Shown: positions 20,742 through 29,799 of the stretch, in pieces
How the letters are laid out: the number at the start of each line of letters is the position of its first letter
Position numbering within the stretch: the stretch's first letter is position 1
NCBI RefSeq assembly: GCF_028473145.1
Contig: NZ_CP092370.1
Location: 930,001-994,000 of the forward strand
DNA: 64,000 bases
Source of the DNA: Flavobacterium sp. CBA20B-1
GTDB lineage: Bacteria; Bacteroidota; Bacteroidia; Flavobacteriales; Flavobacteriaceae
Direction: 5' to 3'
Translations under genes and position numbers: made by a program
Notes under the pieces: model-generated
What the model saw: only the letters and a program-made list of their open reading frames with translations
Databases searched by the model: none
Told to the model about the DNA's origin: nothing

Positions 20742-21797
20742 TTAATTGCTTACATTTAAACTATCAGCAGGGGTATCAACAATTGGAATTACTGTTTCGT
20801 TTACCGGAATAATAAATTCAGTAACCCATTCGTTTGATTTTTGTGTGTTTAAGGTGGAAGTTTTGTAAAATGAAATAGGTTTTAAATCGGCACGTTGCGT
20901 TAAATTTTTCTTAGCTATTTCTTGCTTCACTTCTGCCCAAGCTTTGTCGCTATGGATATAGTCGCCTGTTAAAACAGTCTTGTATCCATGAAAAGCGGGC
21001 ATTTTTTCACACATTACATCACTGCCCTCTGCTGTACTAAAGAAGTTTTTTATCGGCATACATACGGAATAACGTACAGTTCCGGATAATACGTTGATGT
21101 TTTCAAAAATGGTAAAAGGTGCTCCGTAAGGTTTCAATTCAAAGTTTTTTGCGAAATTATTCATGTGTTCCATACTTTGAAACATTTTATCGCCAAGGTT
21201 TTCAATATCAGATTCTACTATTTGTTTCATATAGAACATTTCAGGAATCATCACAATGCCTTCATTTTTAATAGTGAAATTTTTAAGACTTTCAGTGATA
21301 TTTTTATTAATTTTTGATAAGCTTTGTTCAAAAATAGGTCCGATAAGTGATTGAGGCGTGCCTTGGAAAAAAATCTCGAACTTTTCTTTAAATGATAAGT
21401 TTCCTTTTATGTTCCAACCAATGGTAGTTTTTCCATTTACCTCATCAAAAAACATTTGGGTATCGTACTCATTTCCGTCTATATTCATCTTTAAATATAT
21501 GGTATCATTAGGAATTGATTTGGAGATGGAAACTTCATTATTGCTCCACACTATTTTGGAGTTGGTTCCTTTGTAGATAGAATCTAACTTAAAACTTTCA
21601 GGATTGTTTTCATAGACATTCCAATCAGGGAAATTTTGCAAATTATTCACATAACGAAACAATCGTTGATTAGATAATTCGGTTTTTTCACTCACATTTA
21701 TTTCATATTCGCTTTTTCCTGTTGCGATATAAACGGTTAGAAAAACTGCTGCCAAAGCAGCGATGATAAATACATACTTTACAATTTTCATAAACAA
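20742..21797 (-). CDS. Membrane-anchored SRPBCC plus GyrI-like domain protein
   Basis: The 351-residue protein has an N-terminal hydrophobic helix (residues 4-27). A SRPBCC/polyketide-cyclase-like domain follows (about 35-175, with FRYVNNLQNFPDWNVYEN), then a GyrI-like effector-binding domain (about 200-330, with YGAPFTIFENI, CMPIKNF and GYKTVLTGDYIHSDKAWAEV). The two-domain arrangement is known in Bacteroidota, but its function is not established; both domains bind small hydrophobic ligands in other proteins. The gene lies 2 bases downstream of a small membrane protein gene and is probably in the ilvE transcription direction. Confidence 0.8.
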   Translation of the reverse strand: MFMKIVKYVFIIAALAAVFLTVYIATGKSEYEINVSEKTELSNQRLFRYVNNLQNFPDWNVYENNPESFKLDSIYKGTNSKIVWSNNEVSISKSIPNDTIYLKMNIDGNEYDTQMFFDEVNGKTTIGWNIKGNLSFKEKFEIFFQGTPQSLIGPIFEQSLSKINKNITESLKNFTIKNEGIVMIPEMFYMKQIVESDIENLGDKMFQSMEHMNNFAKNFELKPYGAPFTIFENINVLSGTVRYSVCMPIKNFFSTAEGSDVMCEKMPAFHGYKTVLTGDYIHSDKAWAEVKQEIAKKNLTQRADLKPISFYKTSTLNTQKSNEWVTEFIIPVNETVIPIVDTPADSLNVSN

Positions 21798-21799
21798 TT

Positions 21800-21988
21800 T
21801 TAGCTTTTTAAGGTAGTTTTAATAATGAATAATATGCCCATAAACAATAAAAAAGTAAGTAAAACCCACAAACTGCCTTTGTAATATATTTTGTGCATTT
21901 TTAAATCTTTGCGATACATAATAACTATTAGGCTAACAAAAACTACGATAAAAGCAACTGCAAAAATAATTTGTCCTTGGGTAAACAT
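21800..21988 (-). CDS. Small membrane protein with two helices
   Basis: From the ATG at 21988 the product is 62 residues, starting MFTQGQIIFAVAFIVVF. It has two membrane helices separated by the basic loop YRKDLKMHKIYYKG. An upstream in-frame ATG at 22024 adds 12 residues with a charged stretch, and lies within the ilvE terminator region, so the shorter start is preferred. I recall similar short proteins near ilvE in flavobacteria. The function is unknown. It is 2 bases upstream of the SRPBCC/GyrI-like gene, so the two are probably co-transcribed. Confidence 0.65.
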   Translation of the reverse strand: MFTQGQIIFAVAFIVVFVSLIVIMYRKDLKMHKIYYKGSLWVLLTFLLFMGILFIIKTTLKS

Positions 21989-22027
21989 CTCTTTTTTATA
22001 CAAATATATGTATTTTAACAACATAAA

Positions 22028-22051
22028 AAAAGCTTGCGCAATGCAAGCTTT
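22028..22051 (-). terminator. Terminator of ilvE
   Basis: On the minus strand AAAGCTTGC and GCAAGCTTT form a 9-base stem with a 5-base loop followed by T residues, immediately after the ilvE stop codon. Confidence 0.75.
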
Positions 22052-22054
22052 GTA

Positions 22055-23125
22055 TTAAATTTTCACTGTCCAGTTAAATGGATCGTCGGTTGATTTATTT
22101 TGAAGTTTTGTCAGTGCGTTTTTCAACTGCAACGCATAAGCGTCTTCATCGGCAATATTGGGCAGTTCATAATAGTCATCTTTGTAAGCAAATCCTTCAA
22201 TTTGATTAACAACTGCGGCTGTTCCTGCTCCAAAAATTTCTTTTAAACTACCATCTTTTGCTGCCTGAATAATGGTTTCTACTTTTACAGGTTCAATTTT
22301 CACTTGATATCCAAAATGTTCTGCAAGCGCAATTAAACTTTTACGGGTTACACCATCTAAAATACGATCAGATGTTGGTGCAGTGTATAAGGTATTATTG
22401 ATTCTAAAAAACACGTTCATGGTTCCAGATTCTTCTAAATGTGTGTGCGTAGAATCGGTCCAAATTACTTGGTTATATCCTGCTTCTTGAGCAAGTTTGG
22501 TTGGATAAAACTGTGCCGAATAATTTCCAGCCGCTTTTGCAGCGCCAATTCCTCCATTTGCTGCACGGCTGTAATAATCAGCAATTTGCACTTTTATTTT
22601 TCCGGAGTAATACGATTTTGCCGGAGACAACAAAATACAGAATAAAAATTCGCTTGAAGGGCTTGCAATCACGCCGCTTTCAGTGGCAATCATAAATGGG
22701 CGAATGTATAATGAATTACCTAAGCCCTTGCGCACCCATTCTTTTTCAACTTTAATCAACTCTTTTAATCCACCAATAAAACGTGTTTCATCGATCGTTG
22801 GCATTGCTAAACGAATTGCCGATTTATTGAAGCGGTGAAAGTTTTCATCGGGTCTAAACAACCAAATATCATTATTGTCTTGTTTATATGCTTTCATTCC
22901 TTCAAAAATAGCTTGTCCGTAATGAAAAACTCTTGCTGAAGGATCTAAAGTAATTGGAGCGTAGGGTTTAATTTCTAAAGCACCCCATTCACCATTTTTG
23001 TATGCACATGTTAGCATGTGATCGGTAAATTTGGCACCAAATTTTACATTTTCAAAATCAAAAGTATCTATTTTTGAAACGGCAACTTTAGTTAGTTGTA
23101 AGTTGTTTAAAATGTTTGAATCCAC
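22055..23125 (-). CDS. ilvE: Branched-chain amino acid aminotransferase
   Basis: It transfers the amino group between glutamate and the keto acids of Leu, Ile and Val, using pyridoxal phosphate. The 356-residue length and segments such as RVFHYGQAIFEGMKAYK (about residue 85) and HLEESGTMNVFFR (about 228) are those of the eukaryote-like, longer class of this fold-type IV family. The active-site region GGIGAAKAAGNYS is present. The gene is alone on the minus strand with a 212-base upstream gap and its own terminator. Confidence 0.95.
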   Translation of the reverse strand: MDSNILNNLQLTKVAVSKIDTFDFENVKFGAKFTDHMLTCAYKNGEWGALEIKPYAPITLDPSARVFHYGQAIFEGMKAYKQDNNDIWLFRPDENFHRFNKSAIRLAMPTIDETRFIGGLKELIKVEKEWVRKGLGNSLYIRPFMIATESGVIASPSSEFLFCILLSPAKSYYSGKIKVQIADYYSRAANGGIGAAKAAGNYSAQFYPTKLAQEAGYNQVIWTDSTHTHLEESGTMNVFFRINNTLYTAPTSDRILDGVTRKSLIALAEHFGYQVKIEPVKVETIIQAAKDGSLKEIFGAGTAAVVNQIEGFAYKDDYYELPNIADEDAYALQLKNALTKLQNKSTDDPFNWTVKI

Positions 23126-23337
23126 TTTGTTGTTTTTATGCTGTTAAATTCGTTATGTTGTCTGTTTTGCAAAGTTAGAAAAAAAATCGAGTTTTAATTA
23201 CCTAAAATTATGCGATTTACATTATAAGTAAACTTTCAATGAAAATCTTTCAATATCTTTAATCAATCTAAATACAAGCTATTCAAAATGTTATTCACTT
23301 TAATGAACAATTTCTATATTTGTAAAAAATAAGAACA

Positions 23338-23856
23338 ATGAAAAAAATCGTATTCTTTTTTGCAGCAACTGCTTTATTGGTTGCATGTGATAAAAAACAA
23401 GACAGCAACGCTACCGAAACCGCTAGCAACACAACCGATGAGAAAATGAATTTCCAGGTGTATGGTGACAGCATTTCTGCCGAAGTCGCTATTTCGAAGG
23501 AAGAAATGTTGGCAAAATATGAAGACATGAAACCAACCGACACGTTAGCTGTTAAATTAGATTCAGAAATAATTGCTACATGCAAAAAGAAAGGTTGTTG
23601 GATGACCTTGAAATTGGGCAAGGATAAAGAAGCTTTTGTAAAATTTAAAGATTATGCTTTTTTTGTTCCTAAAGAAGGTGCAGAAAATCATAGAACCATT
23701 ATATCAGGAAAAGCTTTTATAGAAACAACACCGGTTGATGAATTAAAGCATTATGCAAAAGATGCAGGTAAGACTGATGCTGAAATTGCTGCAATCACAG
23801 AACCTAAAGTAGAATATCGTTTTATGGCAGATGGTGTTTTAATTGCTGAAAATTAA
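23338..23856 (+). CDS. DUF4920 lipoprotein
   Basis: The 172-residue product has a lipoprotein signal (MKKIVFFFAATALLVACDKK). The mature domain (about residues 40-170) has the conserved core CKKKGCWMTLKLG followed by VKFKDYAFFVPKE, which I recognise as DUF4920. Its function is unknown; the Cys pair and Trp may bind a metal or take part in redox chemistry. A -7 element TATATTTG lies at 23315-23322, without a good TTG partner. The stop overlaps the start of the next gene by one base (TAATG), so translation is likely coupled. Confidence 0.85.
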   Translation: MKKIVFFFAATALLVACDKKQDSNATETASNTTDEKMNFQVYGDSISAEVAISKEEMLAKYEDMKPTDTLAVKLDSEIIATCKKKGCWMTLKLGKDKEAFVKFKDYAFFVPKEGAENHRTIISGKAFIETTPVDELKHYAKDAGKTDAEIAAITEPKVEYRFMADGVLIAEN

Positions 23857-24299
23857 TGAAAAAAACAATTCTTTTAGTGTTGCTTTCAGCTTTTGCTGTG
23901 AGTTGCAACAATCAAAACAAAGCGGATGAAACAAATACCGCAAAAGACACCGTTTCTTCAGATTTTAAAATGTATGAAATGAGCGAAATGGCTGCTTTAA
24001 TGGAACAAATGTATGCATACAATACACAGCTAAAAGAACGTATTGTGAACAATCAAGATTTGGGTGTATATCCGATGGCGTTTGACAAAATTCACACGGC
24101 AACCTTAACAGAAAGTGCCGATAGAGATGTTTTTTTTAATGAACAAGCCGCACTATTTATTGAAGCACAAAAAGCTATATATGCCGATACGGTTTCTGCC
24201 AAAGAAAATTTCAATAAAATGGTGAATCAATGTTTGGAATGCCATGCAAAAAAATGCGGCGGACCCATTCCAAGAATCAAAAAGCTTTATATTCCCTAA
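23856..24299 (+). CDS. Lipoprotein with a CxxCH heme-type motif
   Basis: The 147-residue protein starts with a lipoprotein signal (cysteine in FAVSCNNQ). It ends with CLECHAKKCGGPIPRIKKLYIP, in which CxxCH is the covalent heme attachment motif of c-type cytochromes and the following Pro-Ile-Pro segment could carry an axial ligand neighbourhood. The middle is helical, as in cytochrome c' or small cytochromes in which the motif is near the C-terminus. No Met ligand is obvious after the motif, so a four-helix, five-coordinate heme is possible. It overlaps both neighbours by one base. Confidence 0.75.
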   Translation: MKKTILLVLLSAFAVSCNNQNKADETNTAKDTVSSDFKMYEMSEMAALMEQMYAYNTQLKERIVNNQDLGVYPMAFDKIHTATLTESADRDVFFNEQAALFIEAQKAIYADTVSAKENFNKMVNQCLECHAKKCGGPIPRIKKLYIP

Positions 24300-24955
24300 T
24301 GGAACGCGAGCTGATTCTTACAAACGACGGATCGCATAGTTTACTGGTTACAAACATGGGCGAAACATTTCATTCTAAGCATGGCGCTGTACAAGAATCG
24401 CTACATGTTTATATAAAGAATGGATTGGAACACGTTTGTAAAAACCCAATTAACGTTTTGGAATTTGGTTTTGGAACAGGCTTAAACGCATTGCTAACCA
24501 TGCAATATGCTAGTGAAAATAACGTTACAATTCATTACGAAACCATTGAAGCTTATCCGCTAGTAGCACAAGAATATCAAGCGTTGAATTACAACAATTT
24601 TGTGGAAACAACAGTATCGTTACAGCATTTACACGAACTTGCTTGCAATAAGTTGGAAAAAGTTACAGCACATTTTAGTATCTTGAAGCATTTTTGCAAA
24701 ATTGAAGATTTTGCTTCAACAAAGCTTTTTGATATTATTTATTTTGATGTGTTTGGATACGATTACCAAAGCGAACTATGGTCTGAAGAAATATTACGCA
24801 AAGCATACAATTTACTACAACCAAACGGCATTTTTGTAACCTATGCGTGTAAAGGCTTAATAAACCGCAGATTAAAAGAGATTGGCTTTAAGGTAAAAAA
24901 ATTACAAGGACCACCAGGAAAAAGAGAGATGGTTTTTGCTGTTAAAAAAATCTAA
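24299..24955 (+). CDS. mnmD: tRNA 5-methylaminomethyl-2-thiouridine methyltransferase domain protein (MnmD-like)
   Basis: MnmD/MnmC methyltransferases add the last methyl group to the wobble uridine of certain tRNAs, using S-adenosylmethionine. The ATG at 24299 gives a 218-residue protein starting MERELILTNDGSHSLLV. It has the SAM-binding loop LEFGFGTGLNAL and the acidic active-site stretch IIYFDVFGYDYQSELWSEEIL, where related proteins have DAFxPxxxPELW. It lacks the FAD oxidase half of enterobacterial MnmC, as is usual in this phylum. An earlier in-frame ATG at 24230 lies inside the previous gene and is rejected. Start overlaps the previous stop (TAATG). Confidence 0.88.
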   Translation: MERELILTNDGSHSLLVTNMGETFHSKHGAVQESLHVYIKNGLEHVCKNPINVLEFGFGTGLNALLTMQYASENNVTIHYETIEAYPLVAQEYQALNYNNFVETTVSLQHLHELACNKLEKVTAHFSILKHFCKIEDFASTKLFDIIYFDVFGYDYQSELWSEEILRKAYNLLQPNGIFVTYACKGLINRRLKEIGFKVKKLQGPPGKREMVFAVKKI

Positions 24956-25009
24956 AAAAACTAGAATTAAATCAATTCGTGTGGTATATTTATATAAAAA
25001 TTAAATGTT

Positions 25010-25198
25010 ATGACCGAGCGATTAATTCACACTATAAAAATTTTAGAAAAAGTAAGTTTTAATAAAGATTTATTTATAAAAGAATTTACTAAAGCGATTA
25101 ATTTTTTACTGCCTTTCGAGATAGATCAATTAAAAGAATGGATCATCGATTACACAAAAAACAAAACCGAATTTGAAGAAGTTTTGGCATTAGTATAA
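25010..25198 (+). CDS. Small conserved-type cytosolic protein
   Basis: The product is 62 residues, amphipathic and mostly helical, without signal peptide or cysteine. It begins MTERLIHTIKILEKVSF and contains LLPFEIDQLKEWIIDYTKNK. I believe similar small proteins occur in other flavobacteria, but I do not know a function. It follows the MnmD gene by 54 bases and is closed by a strong terminator, which supports its reality. Confidence 0.6.
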   Translation: MTERLIHTIKILEKVSFNKDLFIKEFTKAINFLLPFEIDQLKEWIIDYTKNKTEFEEVLALV

Positions 25199-25203
25199 AA
25201 AAT

Positions 25204-25230
25204 AAAGCTGTCCTTTCTGGACAGCTTTTT
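25204..25230. terminator. Bidirectional terminator
   Basis: AAAGCTGTCC and GGACAGCTTT form a 10-base stem with a 4-base loop and flanking A/T runs. It serves the small gene on the plus strand and oxyR on the minus strand. Confidence 0.88.
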
Positions 25231-26168
25231 TAAGCAGTAATTTTCGGACTGATAATTTCTATATCTTGAAAAGCAATAGCGCCTTTAACAACCCCGCTTA
25301 TTGTGGTTCGAAGCGCATCAATGATATGAATTTTTAATTCGTTTTTTGGAAAAATTAAACTTACTTCTCTTGATGGTTTTGGATTTTCAAATTCAATGAT
25401 ATTCTTTTGATCGTTTTCATTCAAGTTTAAAGTGTGTAGATAGGGCAAAAAAGTTACACCCAAACCTTCATTTGCCAAGCCAATCAATGTTTCAAAACTT
25501 CCCGAAGTGAGTTCAAACCTGCGAAAAGCATCTAATTTTGATGCCTTGCAAATATTTAAAATTCCATTTGTAAAACAATGCCCATCTTGCAACAATAAAA
25601 TATCATTAATATTCAAATCATTAGCAGATAGTTGCACCAAGTCTTTTCTATAATCAGCTGGAAAATACCCCACAAAAGGTTCATAATACAGTACAATTTC
25701 TTTTAAATCGCTTTCTTTTAAAGGAGTGGCGGCAATTGCAGCGTCTAATTGCCCCTTTTTTAACCGATTAATGATTTCATCTGTAGTGTGCTCCTCAACA
25801 ATTAAATTAATTTTAGGATATTTTTTAATAAAATTCTTTAAAAACATTGGCAAAAGAGTGGGCATAATTGTAGGAATGATTCCTATCTTAAAATCGCCAC
25901 CAATAAAGCCTTTTTGCTGTTCTACGATGTCTTTAATACGATCGGCTTCGTTTACAATGCTTTTTGCTTGTTCAACAATCCGTTGGCCCACCTCGGTCAG
26001 TTGAATAGGTTTTTTATTACGGTCAAAAATTTTCACTTCAAGTTCCTCTTCTAACTTCTGAATTTGCATGCTTAATGTGGGTTGTGTTACAAAACACTTT
26101 TCGGCAGCAATGGTAAAATTTTGAAATTCGGCTACGGCAAGTACGTAATTTAGTTGTGTAATAGTCAT
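25230..26168 (-). CDS. oxyR: Hydrogen-peroxide sensor, LysR family (OxyR)
   Basis: OxyR activates antioxidant genes when peroxide links two of its cysteines. The 312-residue protein has a LysR helix-turn-helix (residues 1-60, with QNFTIAAEKCFVTQPTLSMQI) and a ligand domain with QDGHCFTNGILNICKAS. C198 and C207 have the same spacing as the E. coli redox pair C199/C208. It is divergent from dps, a classic OxyR target, with 104 bases between them. This strongly supports OxyR over other LysR types. Confidence 0.92.
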   Translation of the reverse strand: MTITQLNYVLAVAEFQNFTIAAEKCFVTQPTLSMQIQKLEEELEVKIFDRNKKPIQLTEVGQRIVEQAKSIVNEADRIKDIVEQQKGFIGGDFKIGIIPTIMPTLLPMFLKNFIKKYPKINLIVEEHTTDEIINRLKKGQLDAAIAATPLKESDLKEIVLYYEPFVGYFPADYRKDLVQLSANDLNINDILLLQDGHCFTNGILNICKASKLDAFRRFELTSGSFETLIGLANEGLGVTFLPYLHTLNLNENDQKNIIEFENPKPSREVSLIFPKNELKIHIIDALRTTISGVVKGAIAFQDIEIISPKITA

Positions 26169-26272
26169 TTTTAATGATTTTATCTATTGAATCATAAGTA
26201 CTATCGATTGTTTCTCTACACAAATATCGGCTATTTATTTGTAAATTTGAATGAATACAAAAAATTAATCAC
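26169..26272. promoter_or_regulatory. Divergent oxyR-dps control region
   Basis: A -7 element TAAATTTG lies at 26242-26249 for dps, but no TTG is found 19 bases before it, fitting a promoter that needs an activator. The segment ATCGATTG...CAAATATCGGCTAT (about 26204-26234) is a candidate OxyR site because of its position; the motif match is inference only. Confidence 0.45.
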
Positions 26273-26737
26273 ATGAAAATTTTAGGATTACCACAGAAGG
26301 AAACCAAAGAAAACATTGAGCTTTTAAACGTTCTTTTATCGAACTTTCAAGTATATTATCAAAATTTGCGCGGCTTGCATTGGAACATTCGTGGAAAGCG
26401 ATTTTTTGAACTACACGTAAAGTTTGAAGAATTGTACAATCAAGCCCAATTGCGAATCGATGAAATTGCAGAGCGTGTGCTTACATTAGGCGGCACTCCT
26501 TTACATACTTTTGAGGATTATTTAGCAAACAACAAACTCAATGTTGCGAAAAACATAACAAACGACGAAAAAGCGGTGGAAATGGTTGTGAATTCATTAG
26601 CCGATTTATTGGTAATTGAACGCGAACTTTTAGAAAAATCGGGCGCTATTAACGATGAAGGAACCAACGCAATGATGAGTGATTTAATTACTGAACAAGA
26701 AAAACAAATATGGATGATGCAGGCGTTTTTGGGGTAA
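26273..26737 (+). CDS. dps: DNA-binding ferritin-like protein from starved cells
   Basis: Dps forms a dodecamer that oxidises and stores iron, removing peroxide and protecting DNA. The 154-residue protein has the family signature LRGLHWNIRGKRFFELHVKF and YNQAQLRIDEIAERVLTLGG, with the His, Asp and Glu ferroxidase ligands (LHW, H48-region, D/E of RIDEIAER). It is divergent from oxyR, so peroxide induction is likely. Confidence 0.93.
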   Translation: MKILGLPQKETKENIELLNVLLSNFQVYYQNLRGLHWNIRGKRFFELHVKFEELYNQAQLRIDEIAERVLTLGGTPLHTFEDYLANNKLNVAKNITNDEKAVEMVVNSLADLLVIERELLEKSGAINDEGTNAMMSDLITEQEKQIWMMQAFLG

Positions 26738-26832
26738 TTTTAAATATTTACTCTTTCAAAAACAATTTCTCTAATTTATAGTTAATGATTTTGATTGTAT
26801 AGATTTATGCAGCGAAATTGTTTTAAAAACCA

Positions 26833-26866
26833 AAAACCTCAACAGCATCCGGCTATTGAGGTTTTT
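26833..26866. terminator. Bidirectional terminator between dps and dnaN
   Basis: AAAACCTCAA and TTGAGGTTTT form a stem around a 12-base loop, with A/T runs on both sides. Confidence 0.8.
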
Positions 26867-26916
26867 GTTTTTATAGAATTTCCTAAAAAGTGGAAGAAAT
26901 AATCTGGTATAGAATA

Positions 26917-28035
26917 TTAATTATTCAGCATTACCGGCATAACAAGCATGGTAACTGTTTCGCCTTCGTCTAATCCATCGATCGGAGTTAAAATACCGGC
27001 GCGGTTCGGTAACGACATTTCCAATTGTATTTCATCGGACTGCAAGTTGGTCAACATCTCGGTTAAAAAGCGCGAATTGAACCCTATTTGCATATCGTCT
27101 CCATTGTAATCACACGTTAAACGCTCGTCTGCTTTGTTTGAATAGTCAATATCTTCTGCGGAAATATTCAATTCAGTTCCAGCAATTTTTAAACGAATTT
27201 GGTGTGTGGTTTTGTTTGCATAAATGGCAACACGGCGAACAGAACTTAAAAACTGTGTGCGTGAAATAATCAATTTATTGGGATTTTCTTTTGGTATCAC
27301 TGCTTCGTAGTTTGGATATTTTCCATCGATTAATCTACAAATCAATGTGTAATTATCAAAACTAAACATCGCATTTGAGTCATTATATTCAATAGAAACG
27401 GCTGCATCAGCTGTGGCTAAAATATTTTTTAAAATATTCAACGGCTTTTTAGGCATGATAAAGTTTGCTTCTGCAGAACTCGTCACATCGGTACGGGAAT
27501 ATTTCACCAATTTATGTGCATCAGTAGCAACAAAAATCACACCTGTTGGTGCAAATTGAAAATATACACCCGACATCACCGGACGCAAATCATCATTTCC
27601 GGCAGCGAAAATCGTTTTACTGATTGCTGTGAACAATATCTCTGCACTAATTTCAGCTTTCGACGGATCTTCTAACATTTCTGCCTTGGGAAATTCGTCG
27701 CCTGGCAAATATGCTAAAACATACTTTCCTAAATCAGAGCTGATTTCAATAGTACTGTTTTCTTTCACTGTAAAAGTGAGCGGTTGTTCAGGAAATGTTT
27801 TTAAAGTTTCTAATAATAAACGTGCCGGAACGGCAATTGAACCTTCGCTTGTTGATTCGATCTCTAAAGTAGCCGTCATGGTGGTTTCTAAATCCGATGC
27901 CGATACTTTTAATTGATTTTGATCAAGTTCAAATAAGAAATTATCAAGAATATGTAAGGTGTTGCTGCTATTTATTACGCTTCCTAAAACTTGTAATTGT
28001 TTCAATAAATACGAGCTCGATACAATAAATTTCAT
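26917..28035 (-). CDS. dnaN: DNA polymerase III, beta sliding clamp
   Basis: The clamp encircles DNA and tethers the replicative polymerase. The 372-residue protein shows three similar domains; conserved pieces include NTLHILDNFLFELD, FPEQPLTFTVKEN and, at the end, MLVMPVMLNN (the family ends in an M-P-x-R/M-L motif). It follows gldG on the same strand by 84 bases, away from dnaA as usual in this phylum. It probably also has its own promoter. Confidence 0.96.
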   Translation of the reverse strand: MKFIVSSSYLLKQLQVLGSVINSSNTLHILDNFLFELDQNQLKVSASDLETTMTATLEIESTSEGSIAVPARLLLETLKTFPEQPLTFTVKENSTIEISSDLGKYVLAYLPGDEFPKAEMLEDPSKAEISAEILFTAISKTIFAAGNDDLRPVMSGVYFQFAPTGVIFVATDAHKLVKYSRTDVTSSAEANFIMPKKPLNILKNILATADAAVSIEYNDSNAMFSFDNYTLICRLIDGKYPNYEAVIPKENPNKLIISRTQFLSSVRRVAIYANKTTHQIRLKIAGTELNISAEDIDYSNKADERLTCDYNGDDMQIGFNSRFLTEMLTNLQSDEIQLEMSLPNRAGILTPIDGLDEGETVTMLVMPVMLNN

Positions 28036-28119
28036 CTGTTTCTTTTATTTATGCCTTTATGGCAAATTTTTACAAATATATTTCATTTAAAGCGAAAAAT
28101 AAAACTTTATTTTTCACGA

Positions 28120-29799
28120 CTACTTTGTGTATTTCTTTTTTCGTAAATAAGTAAAAATAAATCCAAAAACAGCCAATACAGCCAACGGTAAAGCCACTAT
28201 TATGATTTGAATAAAACTATAGTCGGTATAAACTTTTTCTTTATCAAGCAATGCTAATTTCACTTCTTTGGTTCGCAATTCCATCAGTCCGGTATCGTCT
28301 AACAAATAATTCACCGCATTTACCAAAAATTCTTTGTTTCCATACAAGGTGTTTGTCCATTTGTCATAACCTAGTTCCATTGGTTGATAATCTTGATCAA
28401 GCTGGTTGCGAACTACATCGCCATCGGAAATCACAATCATTTTTGTAGCTTTTCCTTCATTCAGATAACCTTCTGATTGAAAAGGAACTATGCGGTTTTT
28501 AAAGACCGATGTGAAACTTCCTTCTAACAAAACTGCCAACGGAAACGATTGCATTTTTACTTTTTTAGGATCTATTTTTTCATTAATAGTGTTTGATAAA
28601 CTCACGACACTTGGCGTTCCTACTTTAACAGAAAGCGGTGACGAAGCCAGCAATACCGTTTTTTTGATGTTGTTTTTTAAGGTATCAATACTGTTTGCAA
28701 AATCGAATTTCACTACTTCGATATTTTTTACAATTGGATGATTGGATCCGCTCACTACATACGGAGCAAATTTCCAGTTAAACGTTTCGTAAACGGTTTC
28801 GCTGCCTTGCTGACCAACTGCCAGTTTTATAGGCGATCCGTATTCGTCTTTCACCAAATCAGGATTTACACGCACGCCATATTTAAAAAGCATTTCGCCC
28901 AAACTTTGATCTTTTGGATAAGCCAACATTTCGCTGCTTGGATTGTACAAACTGTCCATATCTGCTTGTACTTGATCCAACATCCAGATTGATTTACCAC
29001 CGTTCATTACAAATTGATCCAACACTTGTATTTGATTTTCATCGAAGGCTTTTGTGGGTTTTGTGATGATGGCTAAATCATAAGCTTGTAAATCTTTTAA
29101 TGTTTTTTGTGGATTTACCGCAACGCTGTCTAACGTAAAAGGTGCAATAAAATAACTATCTTTTAAGGTGCGCAAAAAATCGGCAATGTACACATCATTG
29201 GGTTCGCCAATTCCTTTAATAATGGCTATTTTTTTAGACTTTTCAGTATTCACTTTATAGATTGCCTCAGTAATTGCATATTCTAAATGTTGCACAGAAG
29301 ATGCTATTTTTTCTTCGGTTGAAGCACTCATCATGCCTTTTAGCAATTGTATTTTTGCATGGTTTTCACCTTTGGTTGCCACTGCCCACGGAAAAACCAT
29401 TTCTTGCGACTGTTTGCCTTTGTCGTTCACCGAAATATTTATGGGTTTCATACCGTTTGCATACAGTTGTTCTGCCATTTGTGTAGCTTCGTTTTCGTTG
29501 GCTAGTGGGTTTACAAAAATAAAATTAACCGCACTGTTATATGCCTGAAACTCTTCTAATAACTGCTTGGTTTCGGTTTGAAGTTTGCGCAATTCCGCAG
29601 GAAAATCTCCTTCTAAATACACATCAATAAAAACGGGTTCGTTTACCTTATCAAGTATGTTTTTAGTAGTTTCGGATAATGTATAGCGTTTGTCTGAAGT
29701 TAAATCAAAGCGATGATACACATATCCTCCTACAATATTTAAAACAATCAATGCAATTGCAATGCCTAAAAACGACTGAATTCTTTTACTATTTTTCAT
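28120..29799 (-). CDS. gldG: Gliding motility-associated ABC transporter substrate-binding protein GldG
   Basis: GldG works with the permease GldF and ATPase GldA and was found in screens for gliding mutants. The 559-residue protein has an N-terminal membrane helix (MKNSKRIQSFLGIAIALIVLNIVGG), the typical ABC-2-associated domain starting RFDLTSDKRYTLSETTKNIL, and a C-terminal membrane helix near 525-548 before the basic tail YLRKKKYTK. Its ATG overlaps the gldF stop by one base (TAATG), so both are translationally coupled. Confidence 0.94.
   Translation of the reverse strand: MKNSKRIQSFLGIAIALIVLNIVGGYVYHRFDLTSDKRYTLSETTKNILDKVNEPVFIDVYLEGDFPAELRKLQTETKQLLEEFQAYNSAVNFIFVNPLANENEATQMAEQLYANGMKPINISVNDKGKQSQEMVFPWAVATKGENHAKIQLLKGMMSASTEEKIASSVQHLEYAITEAIYKVNTEKSKKIAIIKGIGEPNDVYIADFLRTLKDSYFIAPFTLDSVAVNPQKTLKDLQAYDLAIITKPTKAFDENQIQVLDQFVMNGGKSIWMLDQVQADMDSLYNPSSEMLAYPKDQSLGEMLFKYGVRVNPDLVKDEYGSPIKLAVGQQGSETVYETFNWKFAPYVVSGSNHPIVKNIEVVKFDFANSIDTLKNNIKKTVLLASSPLSVKVGTPSVVSLSNTINEKIDPKKVKMQSFPLAVLLEGSFTSVFKNRIVPFQSEGYLNEGKATKMIVISDGDVVRNQLDQDYQPMELGYDKWTNTLYGNKEFLVNAVNYLLDDTGLMELRTKEVKLALLDKEKVYTDYSFIQIIIVALPLAVLAVFGFIFTYLRKKKYTK

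Noticed and set aside
23295..23621. 108-codon minus-strand open frame
   Set aside because: It is antisense to the DUF4920 lipoprotein gene, whose signal peptide, lipobox and coupling to the next gene are clear.
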